From G965218495 sp965218495 (GTDB lineage Bacteria; Bacteroidota; Rhodothermia; Rhodothermales; Bin80), in the NCBI GenBank assembly GCA_965218495.1, contig OZ244626.1:620001-684000 (forward strand): DNA of 64,000 bases, given 5' to 3'. Shown here piece after piece: positions 1 to 9,094 of the stretch; the stretch's first letter is position 1, and each line of letters opens with the position of its first letter. A model generated the notes under the pieces. It ran no database searches. It had not been told where the DNA came from and was given only the letters and a program-made list of their open reading frames with translations. The position numbers were made by a program, and so were the translations under genes.

Positions 1-1164
1 TGCACTCACAAAGAGCGCCGTGAGCCCGATCCAGCAGCTAATGTCCAGCCAGTGAAACGTAGCGTGTTCGTAGTGGAGCACCGGCATGGCTATCCAGTGG
101 TGGTCAAACCACTGCATTACCAACAGCCACACCGCCATGATGGCGAGCAGCGGTAGCGTGCGCTTGACGCCACGCGGCAGCAAAATCACAAAGGGCAGGA
201 TAAAGTGCGCCACCAAAAGAATGGCGCTGTGCGTTTCCCAGCCATGCTCCAAACGGTGCCGAAACCATACGGTCTCTTCCGGGATGCCACCGTACCAGTA
301 CAGCATGTACTGGCTGAAGGCGATGTAGGCCCAGAACACCACGAAGGCGAACATGAGCTTGCCCAAGTCGTGGTAGTGCTCCTTCGTAACCACGCCACGG
401 AGCATGCCACAGCGCTGCAAAAACATGCAAGCCAACGCAATAAGGCTGAAGGCTGCCATGAAAGCACCCGCAAAGAAGTAGACGCCGAAGATGGTCGAAA
501 ACCAGTGCGGATCAAGTGACATCAACAGGTCATAGCTTCCAAAGGCCGTAGTTATGGCCACCAGCGGCAAGCCCCATGCACTGACCTTGCGCTGTTTTGG
601 TGCGATTGCCGGATCGCCGCTAAGGTCCTGCCGCAGGCTGAGGGACCAGAGCTTGGAAGACACCAGTGTCCATATGAAAAAGTAAAACGCGAGCCGAATC
701 AGAAAAAACGGCTTGTTCAGATAGGCGACCTTGCCTGCCAGGACTTCGTCGAAATGACTGCTGCTTGGGTCAGCGATGCCTTCCACACTCCAGTGATGGT
801 AAAGGCCGTGACCGTCAAAAAGGCCAATCAGGATCGGGATAGACAGTAGTGCCAGAAGCGGGAACGACACTGCCAAAGCTTCAGGAATGCGCCGCACAGC
901 GACGATCCACGACGCCTTGGTGAGATGCTTGACAAGCACCACAAAGAGGGCACCGAGCGCCAATGACAGGCAGAAAGTCCAGCCCACCAAATACGAGAAA
1001 TAAAACTGTTCCCTAAAGCTTTCCGTGAAGCCTACGACGATGCTGACAGCCAGTGTGGCAATACCGACAAGGGCCGGAACTAGGTAGGTCCGGGCGCCGC
1101 CCTTCCACTCGTACTGCGCAAGAACACCGCTACGGGTTGGCTCCACCGTGTCGATGAACTTCAT
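1..1164 (-). CDS. actF: Alternative complex III membrane subunit ActF (partial, runs off window)
   Basis: Polytopic membrane subunit of alternative complex III, the quinol:cytochrome c/HiPIP oxidoreductase that replaces bc1 in many Bacteroidota. Reading the minus strand from the ATG at 1164 (MKFIDTVEPTRSG) gives 388 uninterrupted codons to base 1, so the 3' end lies outside the window. The frame is rich in hydrophobic helices and contains ActF/ActC-type stretches such as YDLLMSLDPHWFSTIFG and FAFVVFWAYIAFSQYMLYW, which carry the quinone-pocket region in this NrfD-like fold. It follows actE by 37 bases, in the usual A-B-C-D-E-F order. An in-frame GTG lies about 36 bases upstream of the chosen ATG and is an alternative start. 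Subunit identity rests on motif recognition and operon position. Confidence 0.9.
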   Translation of the reverse strand, partial: MKFIDTVEPTRSGVLAQYEWKGGARTYLVPALVGIATLAVSIVVGFTESFREQFYFSYLVGWTFCLSLALGALFVVLVKHLTKASWIVAVRRIPEALAVSFPLLALLSIPILIGLFDGHGLYHHWSVEGIADPSSSHFDEVLAGKVAYLNKPFFLIRLAFYFFIWTLVSSKLWSLSLRQDLSGDPAIAPKQRKVSAWGLPLVAITTAFGSYDLLMSLDPHWFSTIFGVYFFAGAFMAAFSLIALACMFLQRCGMLRGVVTKEHYHDLGKLMFAFVVFWAYIAFSQYMLYWYGGIPEETVWFRHRLEHGWETHSAILLVAHFILPFVILLPRGVKRTLPLLAIMAVWLLVMQWFDHHWIAMPVLHYEHATFHWLDISCWIGLTALFVSA

Positions 1165-1201
1165 CAAAATGGGACTACTTTGCAGCGTGTCGGCCACAGG
1201 A

Positions 1202-1813
1202 TCAGGGAGTAAGTCTAAGCTCAGACAATATGTCCGCCGGGACATCCGCGGCGCTCGCATGCTGGCTCCTTTGCAGGGCCCGCATGTAGGCTACGATAGC
1301 CCAGCGATCCGCTACTGGAATCTGCTGCGCGTATGCCGGCATTGTGCGTATGCCCCGCGTGATGGCCTCAAACAGGTAGCCGTCCTCGATGGCGCGAAGC
1401 CGGTCGTTATGGTATCCTATCGGCGCGAAGCCGTAGCCGCCTGTCATCACGATGCCCTGGCCGTCCCCTGCCTTACCGTGACAGACCGCACAGTATATGT
1501 CGTAGCGCTCCTGACCACGCAGGTATAGGTCGCGTGTCTGAGGGATCGGTATGACCTGCACAAATGCGCCCGTGGAGTCTCGGCCGGCGAAAAAGCGTGT
1601 GTCGCTGCGCAGCATTCCGCGTGCAACGGTGCCCGGCACCGGTGGACGCATGGCGCGACCATCTTCAAAGAAAGCGTTCGCCTCCTGCGCCTCAAACCGC
1701 TCCATGGCGTCCATATTCGGATTGATATGGATGGGCGGCTTGTCCGTCACGCGGCCGCGACAGCCTGCCAGGACCAGCCCGCACAGCACAGCTATGTATA
1801 GCGGCTTACGCAT
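1202..1813 (-). CDS. actE: Alternative complex III monoheme cytochrome c lipoprotein ActE
   Basis: Monoheme cytochrome c subunit of ACIII, expected on the periplasmic side as a lipoprotein. The chosen start (1813) gives MRKPLYIAVLCGLVLAGC, a short positively charged, hydrophobic lipoprotein signal ending in LAGC. A longer start at 1837 is also open but would overlap actD by 32 bases rather than 8. One heme-binding CXXCH motif, CAVCH, sits near residue 110, with the conserved surroundings RGQERYDIYCAVCHGKAGDG. A downstream Met in RTMPAYAQQIP is a likely axial ligand. The length, about 203 residues, is normal for ActE. It lies between actD and actF in a tightly packed operon. Confidence 0.9.
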   Translation of the reverse strand: MRKPLYIAVLCGLVLAGCRGRVTDKPPIHINPNMDAMERFEAQEANAFFEDGRAMRPPVPGTVARGMLRSDTRFFAGRDSTGAFVQVIPIPQTRDLYLRGQERYDIYCAVCHGKAGDGQGIVMTGGYGFAPIGYHNDRLRAIEDGYLFEAITRGIRTMPAYAQQIPVADRWAIVAYMRALQRSQHASAADVPADILSELRLTP

Positions 1814-2417
1814 GCAGCTGCGAGTATCCTTGGTCATGAATAACCTCCACGCTCAGCGCGCGGGCTTCGCGCAAGCACGCTTCCGTGCCCTCCAGGTCGA
1901 AGAGCCTATCACTGGCAGCGACATGGAGGAAGTAGGCATTGTCCGTCACTCGCGCAAAGCTGCGCGAGTAGAATAGCGGGTTATAAGGCCTCGGGAGGCC
2001 GTTGAGAAGCAACATGCCACCGACCGCAAACAGCGCCGCAAACAGCACAGTCAGCTCGAACATGATCGGAATCGACGGTTCGATGGCAAAAAACGGCTTT
2101 CCGCTGATGTTTATCGGGTAGTCCACCGCGCTAGTCCACCACTGGAGCCAAGTAGCAAGAGCCAACCCCGCCGCACCGCCAATGAACGTGATGTAGCCGA
2201 CTTTTGACTGGCCCAGCCCCATGGCTTTGTCCATGCCGTGGATAGGGAACGGGCTGTGCGTATCGAAGTGCTTATAGCCAGCCGCATGCACTTGCCTTGC
2301 TGCTTCTAACAGCGTACCCGGATGCTCGAATTCCGCGAGTAGACCGTATAAGCGATCCTCCCGGGCCACATAGATGCCCATTGTCGCCTTTATGTCCCTG
2401 ATGATTCTCTTGAGCAT
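1806..2417 (-). CDS. actD: Alternative complex III subunit ActD (DUF3341)
   Basis: Small membrane subunit of ACIII. The 203-residue product has the ActD pattern: an N-terminal soluble part (YGLLAEFEHPGTLLEAARQVHAAG) followed by KHFDTHSPFPIHGMDKAMGL, then two membrane helices (about residues 76-95 and 120-140). The motif H(T/S)PFPIHGMD is a hallmark of the DUF3341 family. An internal ATG at 2381 (MGIYVARED) would shorten the N terminus by 12 residues and cannot be excluded. The gene starts 13 bases after actC ends and overlaps the start of actE, as expected for a co-translated complex. Confidence 0.92.
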   Translation of the reverse strand: MLKRIIRDIKATMGIYVAREDRLYGLLAEFEHPGTLLEAARQVHAAGYKHFDTHSPFPIHGMDKAMGLGQSKVGYITFIGGAAGLALATWLQWWTSAVDYPINISGKPFFAIEPSIPIMFELTVLFAALFAVGGMLLLNGLPRPYNPLFYSRSFARVTDNAYFLHVAASDRLFDLEGTEACLREARALSVEVIHDQGYSQLHA

Positions 2418-2430
2418 GTCAGCCGCGGGT

Positions 2431-3864
2431 CTAGCTGTCGTCTTTTTCGTAGTGGTGCGGATCTGATTCCGGCAACACCATCTTCACCTCCGCCATCGCC
2501 ACCATGGGAAGGAAGCGAAGGAATAGGAGAAACAGCGTAAGAAACAGCCCAAAGGAGCCCACTAGTGTTAGTACATCCACTATTGTAGGGTTGAAGTAGT
2601 CCCAACTCGACGGCAAGAAGTCGCGATGAAGACTGACAACCGTGATCACAAAGCGCTCAAACCACATGCCGATGTTAACGACAATAGAGGTCACGAACAG
2701 GAATGGTATGCTGCGGCGTAGCCGCTTAATCCAGAAGAACTGCGGGAAGAGCAGGTTGCAGGACATCATGGTCCAGTATGCCCAAGCGTATGGGCCCGTA
2801 GCCCGATTCAGGAAGGCATACTGTTCGTATTCGACCTGAGAGTACCACGCGATAAAGAACTCCGTGATATATGCAAAACCAACCATTGACCCCGTCAGCA
2901 GGATGATGATCGCCATCTTTTCCAGGTGGTCCATGGTGATAATGTTTCGAATGCCATACACCTTGCGTGCAATGATCATCAGTGTCATAACCATCGCGAA
3001 GCCGGAGAATATTGCGCCCGCCACGAAGTAGGGTGGAAATATGGTGGTATGCCACCCCGGCACAATGGACACCGCAAAGTCGAAAGACACGACAGAATGG
3101 ACGCTGAGTACCAGTGGAGTGGCAAGCGCAGCCAGTAGCAGGTAAGTCTTCTCGTAGTTGCGCCAGTGGCGATTGGCACCGGTCCATCCGAGCGCAAAAA
3201 AGGCCGTGAGCCGGCGGCGGAGCGCCGTCCTGGCGCGATCACGCAGCGTGCCGAGGTCCGGAATCAGACCCACGTACCAGAAAATCAGGGAAACAGTGAA
3301 GTACACGCTGACTGCAAAGACATCCCAAAGGAGCGGGCTTTTGAACTGCGGCCACATCTCCATCTGATTTGGAAGGGGCAGCGTCCAATAGATCACCCAT
3401 ACGCGTCCCACGTGAATCGTGGGGAAGAGCAGGGCGCATATGACAGCAAATAGCGTCATCGCCTCTGCGCTGCGGTTGATGGCCGTGCGCCAACGCTGCC
3501 GGAACAGGAACAGGATCGCCGAAATCAGCGTGCCGGCGTGCCCGATACCGACCCAAAACACGAAGTTGACGATAGGCCATCCCCAGCCAACCGGGTTATT
3601 GTTGCCCCAGACGCCGATGCCATTCCAGAATAGGTAGGCGATCATGACGAGCAGTACCGCCAGCAGCGTGGAAGACACAGCAAACGCCAGGTACCACGAA
3701 CTTGGCGGGCGCTTTTCGGTGTGGTAGGAAACCAGCTGGGTTATTTCGTGGATTCCCAGGTTGCCGGTTACCAGCGGTGCCTCTTGGTAAGGCGGAGCAA
3801 TTGATTTGGTTTCGGCCACGTACCTATGGGCTAAGCGGGCTCGAGTTCGCTGTTTGGATTGCAC
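2431..3864 (-). CDS. actC: Alternative complex III NrfD-like quinone-binding subunit ActC
   Basis: Large integral membrane subunit of ACIII, in the NrfD/PsrC family, expected to bind quinol and take part in the proton path. The frame codes for up to 477 residues with about ten hydrophobic helices. It contains NPVGWGWPIVNFVFWVGIGH, a recognisable ActC/NrfD signature, and SVVSFDFAVSIVPGWHTTIF. The longest start (3864) overlaps the end of actB by 34 bases. A GTG at 3819 (VAETKSIAPPYQE) begins 11 bases after the actB stop and may be the true start. The gene sits between actB and actD on the minus strand. Confidence 0.92.
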   Translation of the reverse strand: MQSKQRTRARLAHRYVAETKSIAPPYQEAPLVTGNLGIHEITQLVSYHTEKRPPSSWYLAFAVSSTLLAVLLVMIAYLFWNGIGVWGNNNPVGWGWPIVNFVFWVGIGHAGTLISAILFLFRQRWRTAINRSAEAMTLFAVICALLFPTIHVGRVWVIYWTLPLPNQMEMWPQFKSPLLWDVFAVSVYFTVSLIFWYVGLIPDLGTLRDRARTALRRRLTAFFALGWTGANRHWRNYEKTYLLLAALATPLVLSVHSVVSFDFAVSIVPGWHTTIFPPYFVAGAIFSGFAMVMTLMIIARKVYGIRNIITMDHLEKMAIIILLTGSMVGFAYITEFFIAWYSQVEYEQYAFLNRATGPYAWAYWTMMSCNLLFPQFFWIKRLRRSIPFLFVTSIVVNIGMWFERFVITVVSLHRDFLPSSWDYFNPTIVDVLTLVGSFGLFLTLFLLFLRFLPMVAMAEVKMVLPESDPHHYEKDDS

Positions 3865-6800
3865 ACACGCGCCAGATACGAGACGCGGGGCCGTACGTTT
3901 AGCTCGGCCAGCATCGTATAGCTGCGTGGGTTTTTGTGCTGCACAGAAACGCTGCTTAGCGCGTCATTCAGGTCACCGAACACGATGGCGCCGGACGAAC
4001 AGGCTCCTTGGCAGGCGGTTGTTACCTCGTCGCGCGCAAGCAAGCGATCTTCGAGTCTAGCCTGCTTTTGCGCGCCGCGAATGCGCTGCACACAGAAGGA
4101 GCACTTCTCCATCACTCCGCGGGAGCGCACCGACACGTTCGGATTCTGCGCCATCTGCACGGTCGGCGGGATGTGCTTGGACCAGTTGAAGAAGTTGAAT
4201 CGGCGCACCTTGTATGGGCAATTGTTGGCGCAGTAGCGCGTCCCGATACACCGGTTGTAGATCATCTGATTCGTACCGTCGGGAGAATGCACCGTCGCAG
4301 CAACAGGGCATACCGATTCGCAGGGTGCGTTTTCGCAGTGCTGGCACGGCATCGGCTGGATGACCATCTGCGGGTTTTCCGCTAAAGGTTCATCACCACC
4401 ACTGATGAAATAGCGATCCAGCCGCAGCCAATGCAGCTCCCGTCCGTTTCCGACCTCGGTTTTGCCCACCACTTGGACGCTATTCTCGGCCTGACAGGCT
4501 ATGACGCATGCATTACATCCCGTACATGTATTCAGGTCTATAACCATGCCCCACTGGTTCCGGAAAAATCCGCTGTCCATTGTGGCGGGATCTCGTTCCG
4601 GGTGATTCTCTTCCCACAGTGTGGGGTAGTCTTCGAACCTGGTCTTCTCGTCCTGGCCCGGCGTTGGTGCCTCCTGCTCCAGGGCAAAACCCGGGTTCTC
4701 GCGGAACGTTGCCAACGTGCTCATGCGGACAAGTGGCCGTGCGTCGACATCAAGAACACCGTGGTCTTGAGTGGTGACAATCCGATACTTGCGACCCGCA
4801 GGCGTAACGGTGACGTCGCTGCGGATCGCAGTTGCATTCCTGTCACGCAGCACAGAAACGTTTTGCCCAATGCCCGTGCAAAGTGCCCCCTGGCCATAGA
4901 TATCGGTCTTATCACCCGTATCCCAGATGGGTGTGCTGCGTCTGGAGCGATTTGAAATCGCTTCCCGCCCGTAGCCCAGGGTCACCGTTATTGAGCGATC
5001 GGCGTGTCCGGGAAGGATCCACACAGGCAACTCAACGCTGTGGTCGCCAGCGGTCAGCGTTACCAGGTCAACATCGTAGCGGCCCTTGTTGTATTTAGCC
5101 GTGACCTGCAGCTCTTCGGCTGTCTTGGGGCTCATCACGGCCACATTGTCCCAGACGATCTTCGTAATAGGATCAGGCAGTTCCTGGCACCAGGCGTTGT
5201 TCGCAAAGCTGCCGTCGAGCACGGTGGGGTCCAGCCTGAAGACCAGATCCAGCCCGCCAAATCCGGCATTGGCAGCACGCACTGGCCCCGCCTCGGGCGT
5301 TACCGACGCATAGCCCGATGCGGCCCAAAAGCCGTCGTGGATCACTTCGCGCCATTTTGCCTCAAAGGGCGTGCTCAAAATCGGTTGCCAGGTTTCGCGA
5401 ACCAGGTCATATCCGGACCGCGTGGTGCCAGTAACCAGTGCGTTCAGCACCTCTATCGGGCTCTTGGCATCGCTGTACAGTGGTGCAATCAAGGGCTGTA
5501 TGACCGACAGCGTGCCATCGTGGGTACGTCCGTCGCCCCACGCTTCCAGGTAGTGGGCCTGCGGCACGTGCCAAGTTGATGCCTGAGCAGTTTCATTAAC
5601 ATGCAATCCGACATGGATTGAGTCTCCAACGTGGGAGAGTGCGTCAGCAAAGTTCAGTTCAGGCGGTGCATCATACACCGGGTTCACCCCCAGCATCAGC
5701 AGCACATCTACATTGCCGGCCTGCATGTCACGCGTCAGGGCAATCAGGTCGGTGTCTTCGGCCACCTCGCCGGTATCAAACAGCGTAACCGTGGTCCCAA
5801 TGGCTCCAATGGCACTGTTTATCGCTGCACAGATCGCATGCACCTCGGGGGGCTGGTGCTCGCCCGCCAGGACAACCGCGCGGCTGCCCGCGCGTCGCAA
5901 GTCGTCCGCTATGATGTGCGCAGTTGCATTTGGTACGGCGAAGTCGCTGGCGAGTACGCCCAGTTCGGCGGCCAAGCTGTTGGCAAACGTGCCGATATCG
6001 GCTGCAGCCATGCGATAGCGGTGATCGGCCATCGAACCGGTAGTGGAATACGCGCTTTCGACAACGTACAGCCGGCTCATCTCGTCACCCGAAGTGGAGA
6101 TGCGCCGGCCGCGCGCAAAGGACGCAGCTGAGTGCGCCGCGTTTCGTGCAACTGGCCCCAAAAAGTCTGCATCAAGGCTTAGAATGACTTCTGCGCGATC
6201 GAAGTTGAATTGTGCACGCAGCTGCTGGCCAAAGGTGGCTTGCAGCCCTAATGCCTCGTTGTCATTTCCCTCGGAGCGGTAGGTAACCCAAGTCGCGTTG
6301 CTGAAGGACTGCAGCAGCTGTTCCCGAAGGGCCGATGTGGTGGGAGAGGATGTCTCTTCGCTCAGCACCACGATGCGCCGGCCTCCGCGCCCCACTCGCT
6401 GGCAGAGCACCAGAAAGTCATCCCAACTGGCGGTGCTGGCGGCACGCCGCAGGCTGCGTGAACGGTCAGGGTCATACAGGCTCAAGATGGAAGCCTGTGC
6501 AAAGACGTTCGTACCTGCGGCTGCGGTAGGGTGCTTCGGATTAGGCTCGACCTTTGTGGGTCGGCCATCGTGACTCTTGACCAGGATGGGGTGCACGCTG
6601 CCTCGGAGCGGCATGGCAGTCGCATAGAACAGCGGAACCCCGGGGATCAGCTCTTCAGGGCGATTGGCGAACGGCATGACGTGTTCGACGGGCCGACGGC
6701 AGGCCGCCAGACCTGCCAAAGCCATCGAAGCGCCCAGGATCTGAATGAAGTTGCGCCGGGAAACGTCACCGGGGCGGTCGCTTGCACCAGGAAGGAACTC

Positions 6801-6911
6801 CTCCTGAACCATTTCGGCATAGCCATCCTCCTGGTTTGCGTGCGGCAGGCTGCGCCACGCCTTGAGCTTTGTAGCAGCGACCGGAGCTTCGACTATAGGA
6901 AGGTCAATCAT
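3831..6911 (-). CDS. actB: Alternative complex III iron-sulfur / molybdopterin-like subunit ActB
   Basis: Large peripheral subunit of ACIII: an N-terminal molybdopterin-oxidoreductase-like domain fused to a C-terminal four-cluster ferredoxin-like domain. The ATG at 6911 leaves one base after the actA stop and gives 1026 residues, typical for ActB; upstream in-frame codons overlap actA and were rejected. A twin-arginine signal (SRRNFIQILGAS, about residues 51-62) runs into a lipobox-like LAGLAAC. Cluster ligands in the last 250 residues include CTGCNACVIAC, CQHCENAPCESVC, CIGTRYCANNC and CSFCVQR with a late CQGAC. Electrons would pass from quinol in ActC through these clusters to ActA and ActE. 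The full gene shows no frameshift. Confidence 0.95.
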   Translation of the reverse strand: MIDLPIVEAPVAATKLKAWRSLPHANQEDGYAEMVQEEFLPGASDRPGDVSRRNFIQILGASMALAGLAACRRPVEHVMPFANRPEELIPGVPLFYATAMPLRGSVHPILVKSHDGRPTKVEPNPKHPTAAAGTNVFAQASILSLYDPDRSRSLRRAASTASWDDFLVLCQRVGRGGRRIVVLSEETSSPTTSALREQLLQSFSNATWVTYRSEGNDNEALGLQATFGQQLRAQFNFDRAEVILSLDADFLGPVARNAAHSAASFARGRRISTSGDEMSRLYVVESAYSTTGSMADHRYRMAAADIGTFANSLAAELGVLASDFAVPNATAHIIADDLRRAGSRAVVLAGEHQPPEVHAICAAINSAIGAIGTTVTLFDTGEVAEDTDLIALTRDMQAGNVDVLLMLGVNPVYDAPPELNFADALSHVGDSIHVGLHVNETAQASTWHVPQAHYLEAWGDGRTHDGTLSVIQPLIAPLYSDAKSPIEVLNALVTGTTRSGYDLVRETWQPILSTPFEAKWREVIHDGFWAASGYASVTPEAGPVRAANAGFGGLDLVFRLDPTVLDGSFANNAWCQELPDPITKIVWDNVAVMSPKTAEELQVTAKYNKGRYDVDLVTLTAGDHSVELPVWILPGHADRSITVTLGYGREAISNRSRRSTPIWDTGDKTDIYGQGALCTGIGQNVSVLRDRNATAIRSDVTVTPAGRKYRIVTTQDHGVLDVDARPLVRMSTLATFRENPGFALEQEAPTPGQDEKTRFEDYPTLWEENHPERDPATMDSGFFRNQWGMVIDLNTCTGCNACVIACQAENSVQVVGKTEVGNGRELHWLRLDRYFISGGDEPLAENPQMVIQPMPCQHCENAPCESVCPVAATVHSPDGTNQMIYNRCIGTRYCANNCPYKVRRFNFFNWSKHIPPTVQMAQNPNVSVRSRGVMEKCSFCVQRIRGAQKQARLEDRLLARDEVTTACQGACSSGAIVFGDLNDALSSVSVQHKNPRSYTMLAELNVRPRVSYLARVCNPNSELEPA

Positions 6912-6912
6912 G

Positions 6913-7560
6913 CTAGTAGTGGCACGCGCTGCAGTTGGTAGGCGGGTGGATGCCTTCGGTGCGGATACGCTCCAGGTTGCGCAATACGTAGTCACTGCTC
7001 TGGATATATCCCATTGTGGTGATCTCGTCATTGGGGCGCAGGTACTGCTCCGGCTCACGATGGCATTCAAGACACCAGCCCATGGACAGAGGTTCGACCT
7101 GACGGACCACGTCCATCTGGTCTATTCTTCCATGGCACGTTTCGCAGCCCACGCCGCTGTTGGTATGCACGGCATGGCTGAATTTGGCATAGTCAGGAAG
7201 CTGGTGCACCTTAACCCACGGAATTGAGGCATCAGTGGCCCAGCTTTCGCGCACAGGGGCTAAGGCCAAAGACTGCGGTTCAACCACCGAATGGCAATTC
7301 ATACACGTTTCCGTAGGCGGCACGTTAGCCACGTCGGCCACCTTTACGAAGGTGTGACAGTACTGGCAATCGATGCCGAGCTCATCCACGTGAAGCCGGT
7401 GGCTATAGGGAACAGGCTGCGCGGGTGCGTACCCGACATCGGTATATTCCGGGGAGAAGTAATACCACACGAAGCCTAACACTGCTACGCCGCCAAATAG
7501 CATGCCCACGAGCGACAGGAGAGGAAGTGCATTCACCTTTCTGGGAAAGACCTGCGGCAT
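6913..7560 (-). CDS. actA: Alternative complex III pentaheme cytochrome c ActA
   Basis: Membrane-anchored multiheme cytochrome c, first gene of the ACIII operon. The 215-residue product has an N-terminal membrane anchor (about residues 12-35, LPLLSLVGMLFGGVAVLGFV). It carries exactly five CXXCH heme motifs: CQYCH, CMNCH, CETCH, CLECH and CSACH, the last almost at the C terminus, which matches pentaheme ActA. PYSHRLH and KFSHAVH supply likely distal histidine ligands. The stop precedes the actB start by one base, so the two genes are translated together. No other gene lies upstream on this strand, so transcription of the act operon should begin in 7561-7970. Confidence 0.95.
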   Translation of the reverse strand: MPQVFPRKVNALPLLSLVGMLFGGVAVLGFVWYYFSPEYTDVGYAPAQPVPYSHRLHVDELGIDCQYCHTFVKVADVANVPPTETCMNCHSVVEPQSLALAPVRESWATDASIPWVKVHQLPDYAKFSHAVHTNSGVGCETCHGRIDQMDVVRQVEPLSMGWCLECHREPEQYLRPNDEITTMGYIQSSDYVLRNLERIRTEGIHPPTNCSACHY

Positions 7561-7974
7561 GCTGAGGCTGTCTAAATCGACCGCCGGCTAAGTTACAACA
7601 CTAGAAAGGAAATCTGCCGAGGCCCACTACCGGCCTTGATTCGTATTCCAAGAAAATTGAAATAGGTCGTCGGGAGCGAGCAGCCAGCGAATATTGTACA
7701 GGAGACGATGGTCGCAGCCAACTTTTGCGGGCCAGATGCTCACTCTTTCTGCGGCTATCGTCTGACGGGGCAGTCCTCAACGCCGCCTCCCGGGCGATGT
7801 TATGGCACTATGCTTTCCGGGCGAGCCGCGAGCTGGCGAGGCAGGAACCCAGTGCCCCGTAGGGGCTAACACTAGCAGCTCTCGTAGTTGCCGCCGGCCC
7901 GGCGATTTTGCTAACCTACCCGATTGGATATGCCCTATGTGCCACAAAAAGATGGAACAGGCTTGCACCCTAAT
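7561..7974. other. Gene-free stretch upstream of actA
   Basis: About 410 bases between the actA start (minus strand) and the first mobile element. It must contain the act operon promoter and leader, but I cannot point to a convincing promoter. I considered a riboswitch in 7770-7860, where GC-rich complementary segments occur, but found no match to a family I know. The stretch ends in a perfect palindrome (7963-7985) formed by an IS3-type end. Confidence 0.4.
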
Positions 7975-7985
7975 TTAGGGTGCAA
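7963..7985. repeat. Perfect palindrome of two abutted IS3-type ends
   Basis: Eleven-base arms TTGCACCCTAA (7963-7973) and TTAGGGTGCAA (7975-7985) are separated by one base. The right arm resembles the terminal repeat of the second IS3-type element in the window (TTAGGGAGCAATT, 24879-24891), so it is probably the left end of the IS3 remnant that follows. The left arm is its mirror image and may be the right end of a lost neighbouring copy. Confidence 0.55.
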
Positions 7986-8047
7986 TGGCGGTCTTCTGGT
8001 CGCTATTGTTGTGGGCGATCTTTTTGTCACGTAGATCGGAAAACGCC

Positions 8048-8452
8048 ATGGATTCAAAGCTTCATAAGGACTGTGCGGCACCGCCGCAGGTTCCACCCAC
8101 GGAGGTCGTACCGCGGGCAAAGCGCCGCAGATTCACCAAGGCCTATAAGCAGCGCATCGTCAACGAAGCGGACGCTTGTCAGGTACCCGGAGAGATCGGC
8201 GCGCTGTTGCGCCGGGAAGGCCTTTACTCGTCTCAGCTGTCCAAGTGGCGCCAACAGCTCGACAGGCCGGAGGCTGGGACGCATTCCACCGACAAGGTGC
8301 ACGCGCTCAGAAAGGAGCTGCGTGCGGTGCGCAAGACGCTTGCGCGTACGCGTCATGAGCTCAAGCAGGCCCGGACAGTCATCGAGGTTCAAAAAAAAGT
8401 CTCCGGACTGCTTGGTCTCGAGATCCCCGACGAGCCCGGGCAACCAGGTTGA
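8048..8452 (+). CDS. IS3-family transposase OrfA (helix-turn-helix subunit)
   Basis: DNA-binding first subunit of an IS3-family transposase, 134 residues from the ATG at 8048. The segment RRRFTKAYKQRIVNEADAC followed by GEIGALLRREGLYSSQLSKW is the typical helix-turn-helix. It is followed by a leucine-zipper-like coiled coil (about residues 85-115) ending ARTVIEVQKK. An A8 run at 8391-8398 lies exactly where IS3 elements make a programmed -1 frameshift. The -1 frame beyond it stays open into the OrfB fragment, so an OrfAB fusion was once possible. The downstream OrfB is truncated, so the element cannot be autonomous. The same protein type recurs at 24953-25303. Confidence 0.85.
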   Translation: MDSKLHKDCAAPPQVPPTEVVPRAKRRRFTKAYKQRIVNEADACQVPGEIGALLRREGLYSSQLSKWRQQLDRPEAGTHSTDKVHALRKELRAVRKTLARTRHELKQARTVIEVQKKVSGLLGLEIPDEPGQPG

Positions 8453-8454
8453 TT

Positions 8455-8712
8455 ATGCTGGAGGAACTCACCAAGGCCATGGATATGACTGCCGCGTGCC
8501 GCTACATGGAGATCTCCCGTAGCACCGGGCACCGATGGTTGCATCCAGGGCCACGCAAGCCAAGGAAGCGGCAAAAGGGCCGGCTCGCCATCGGTGACGC
8601 GTGGCGCGCACAGATTCTGGCACTGTTGTGTTCGGAGCGGTTCATGGATCTGCCGCCCCGGCAGATATGGGCTACGCTGCTGGATGAAGGCACCTATGTG
8701 TGTCACTCCTGA
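8455..8712 (+). pseudogene. IS3-family transposase OrfB, N-terminal fragment only
   Basis: Start of the IS3 catalytic subunit. It opens MLEELTKAMDMTAACRYM, runs through the second helix-turn-helix region (RYMEISRSTGHRW) and LCSERFMDLPPRQIWATLLD, and stops after EGTYVCHS. In the second copy the matching position continues YVCHWRTMYRIL into the integrase core, so here the whole DDE domain is missing. The break lies near 8706, where the sequence turns into an unrelated spacer. This fragment holds the part that copy 2 (25355-26315) has lost. Confidence 0.75.
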
Positions 8713-9094
8713 CTTTCGCGGTTTTGCCGAGGAAGGGGCTCCGCCGCCAGCCAGGATGAAGCGGTAATTCGATCTTTGGACGCTTCGGCCTGAGGTGTCC
8801 AGATTACGTGTGGATTAGCCGAATTGGTGGCTACATTGTCCGATTTGGGCCCCTTTTTGCGCTTTTTTAGGGCAAATCGATCCATTGTGGTACTCCTGGC
8901 GTGCGTTGAGACACCAAGGGCGGTAGTATGCAGTGTTGGATGTGATCCCCAAAACATGTGCCAGGGCATCACGCGGGCCGTGTCGATTCGGGCGATGCTG
9001 ATTTGTAGTGTTCAGTCCTATTTAGTGCTTGACATTGTTAAGATGCTGATGTACCTTAGGGCGTAGCGATACTCGCAGCCATCCCGCGCTCAGC
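8713..9094. other. Spacer between IS3 remnant and IS1634-like fragment
   Basis: About 380 bases with no gene that I can support. Open frames on the minus strand are short and of unlikely composition. The last 70 bases contain a promoter-like pair (see 9029-9057), so at least the right part probably belongs to the IS1634-like element whose gene starts at 9095. Confidence 0.4.
9029..9057 (+). promoter_or_regulatory. Putative promoter of the IS1634-like transposase fragment
   Basis: TTGACA at 9029-9034, 17-base spacer, then TACCTT at 9052-9057 (continuing AG). The right box fits the Bacteroidota TAnnTTTG type except for the seventh base, and resembles TACTTTAG in front of the LRR gene at 28258. 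The predicted start point lies about 30 bases before the ATG at 9095. Confidence 0.45.

Noticed and set aside
6912..7070. N-terminal extension of actB
   Set aside because: Overlaps actA out of frame; the ATG at 6911 gives the normal ActB start.
7741..7960. Possible riboswitch or small RNA upstream of actA
   Set aside because: GC-rich complementary segments exist but do not fit any riboswitch, 6S, SRP or tmRNA consensus that I know.
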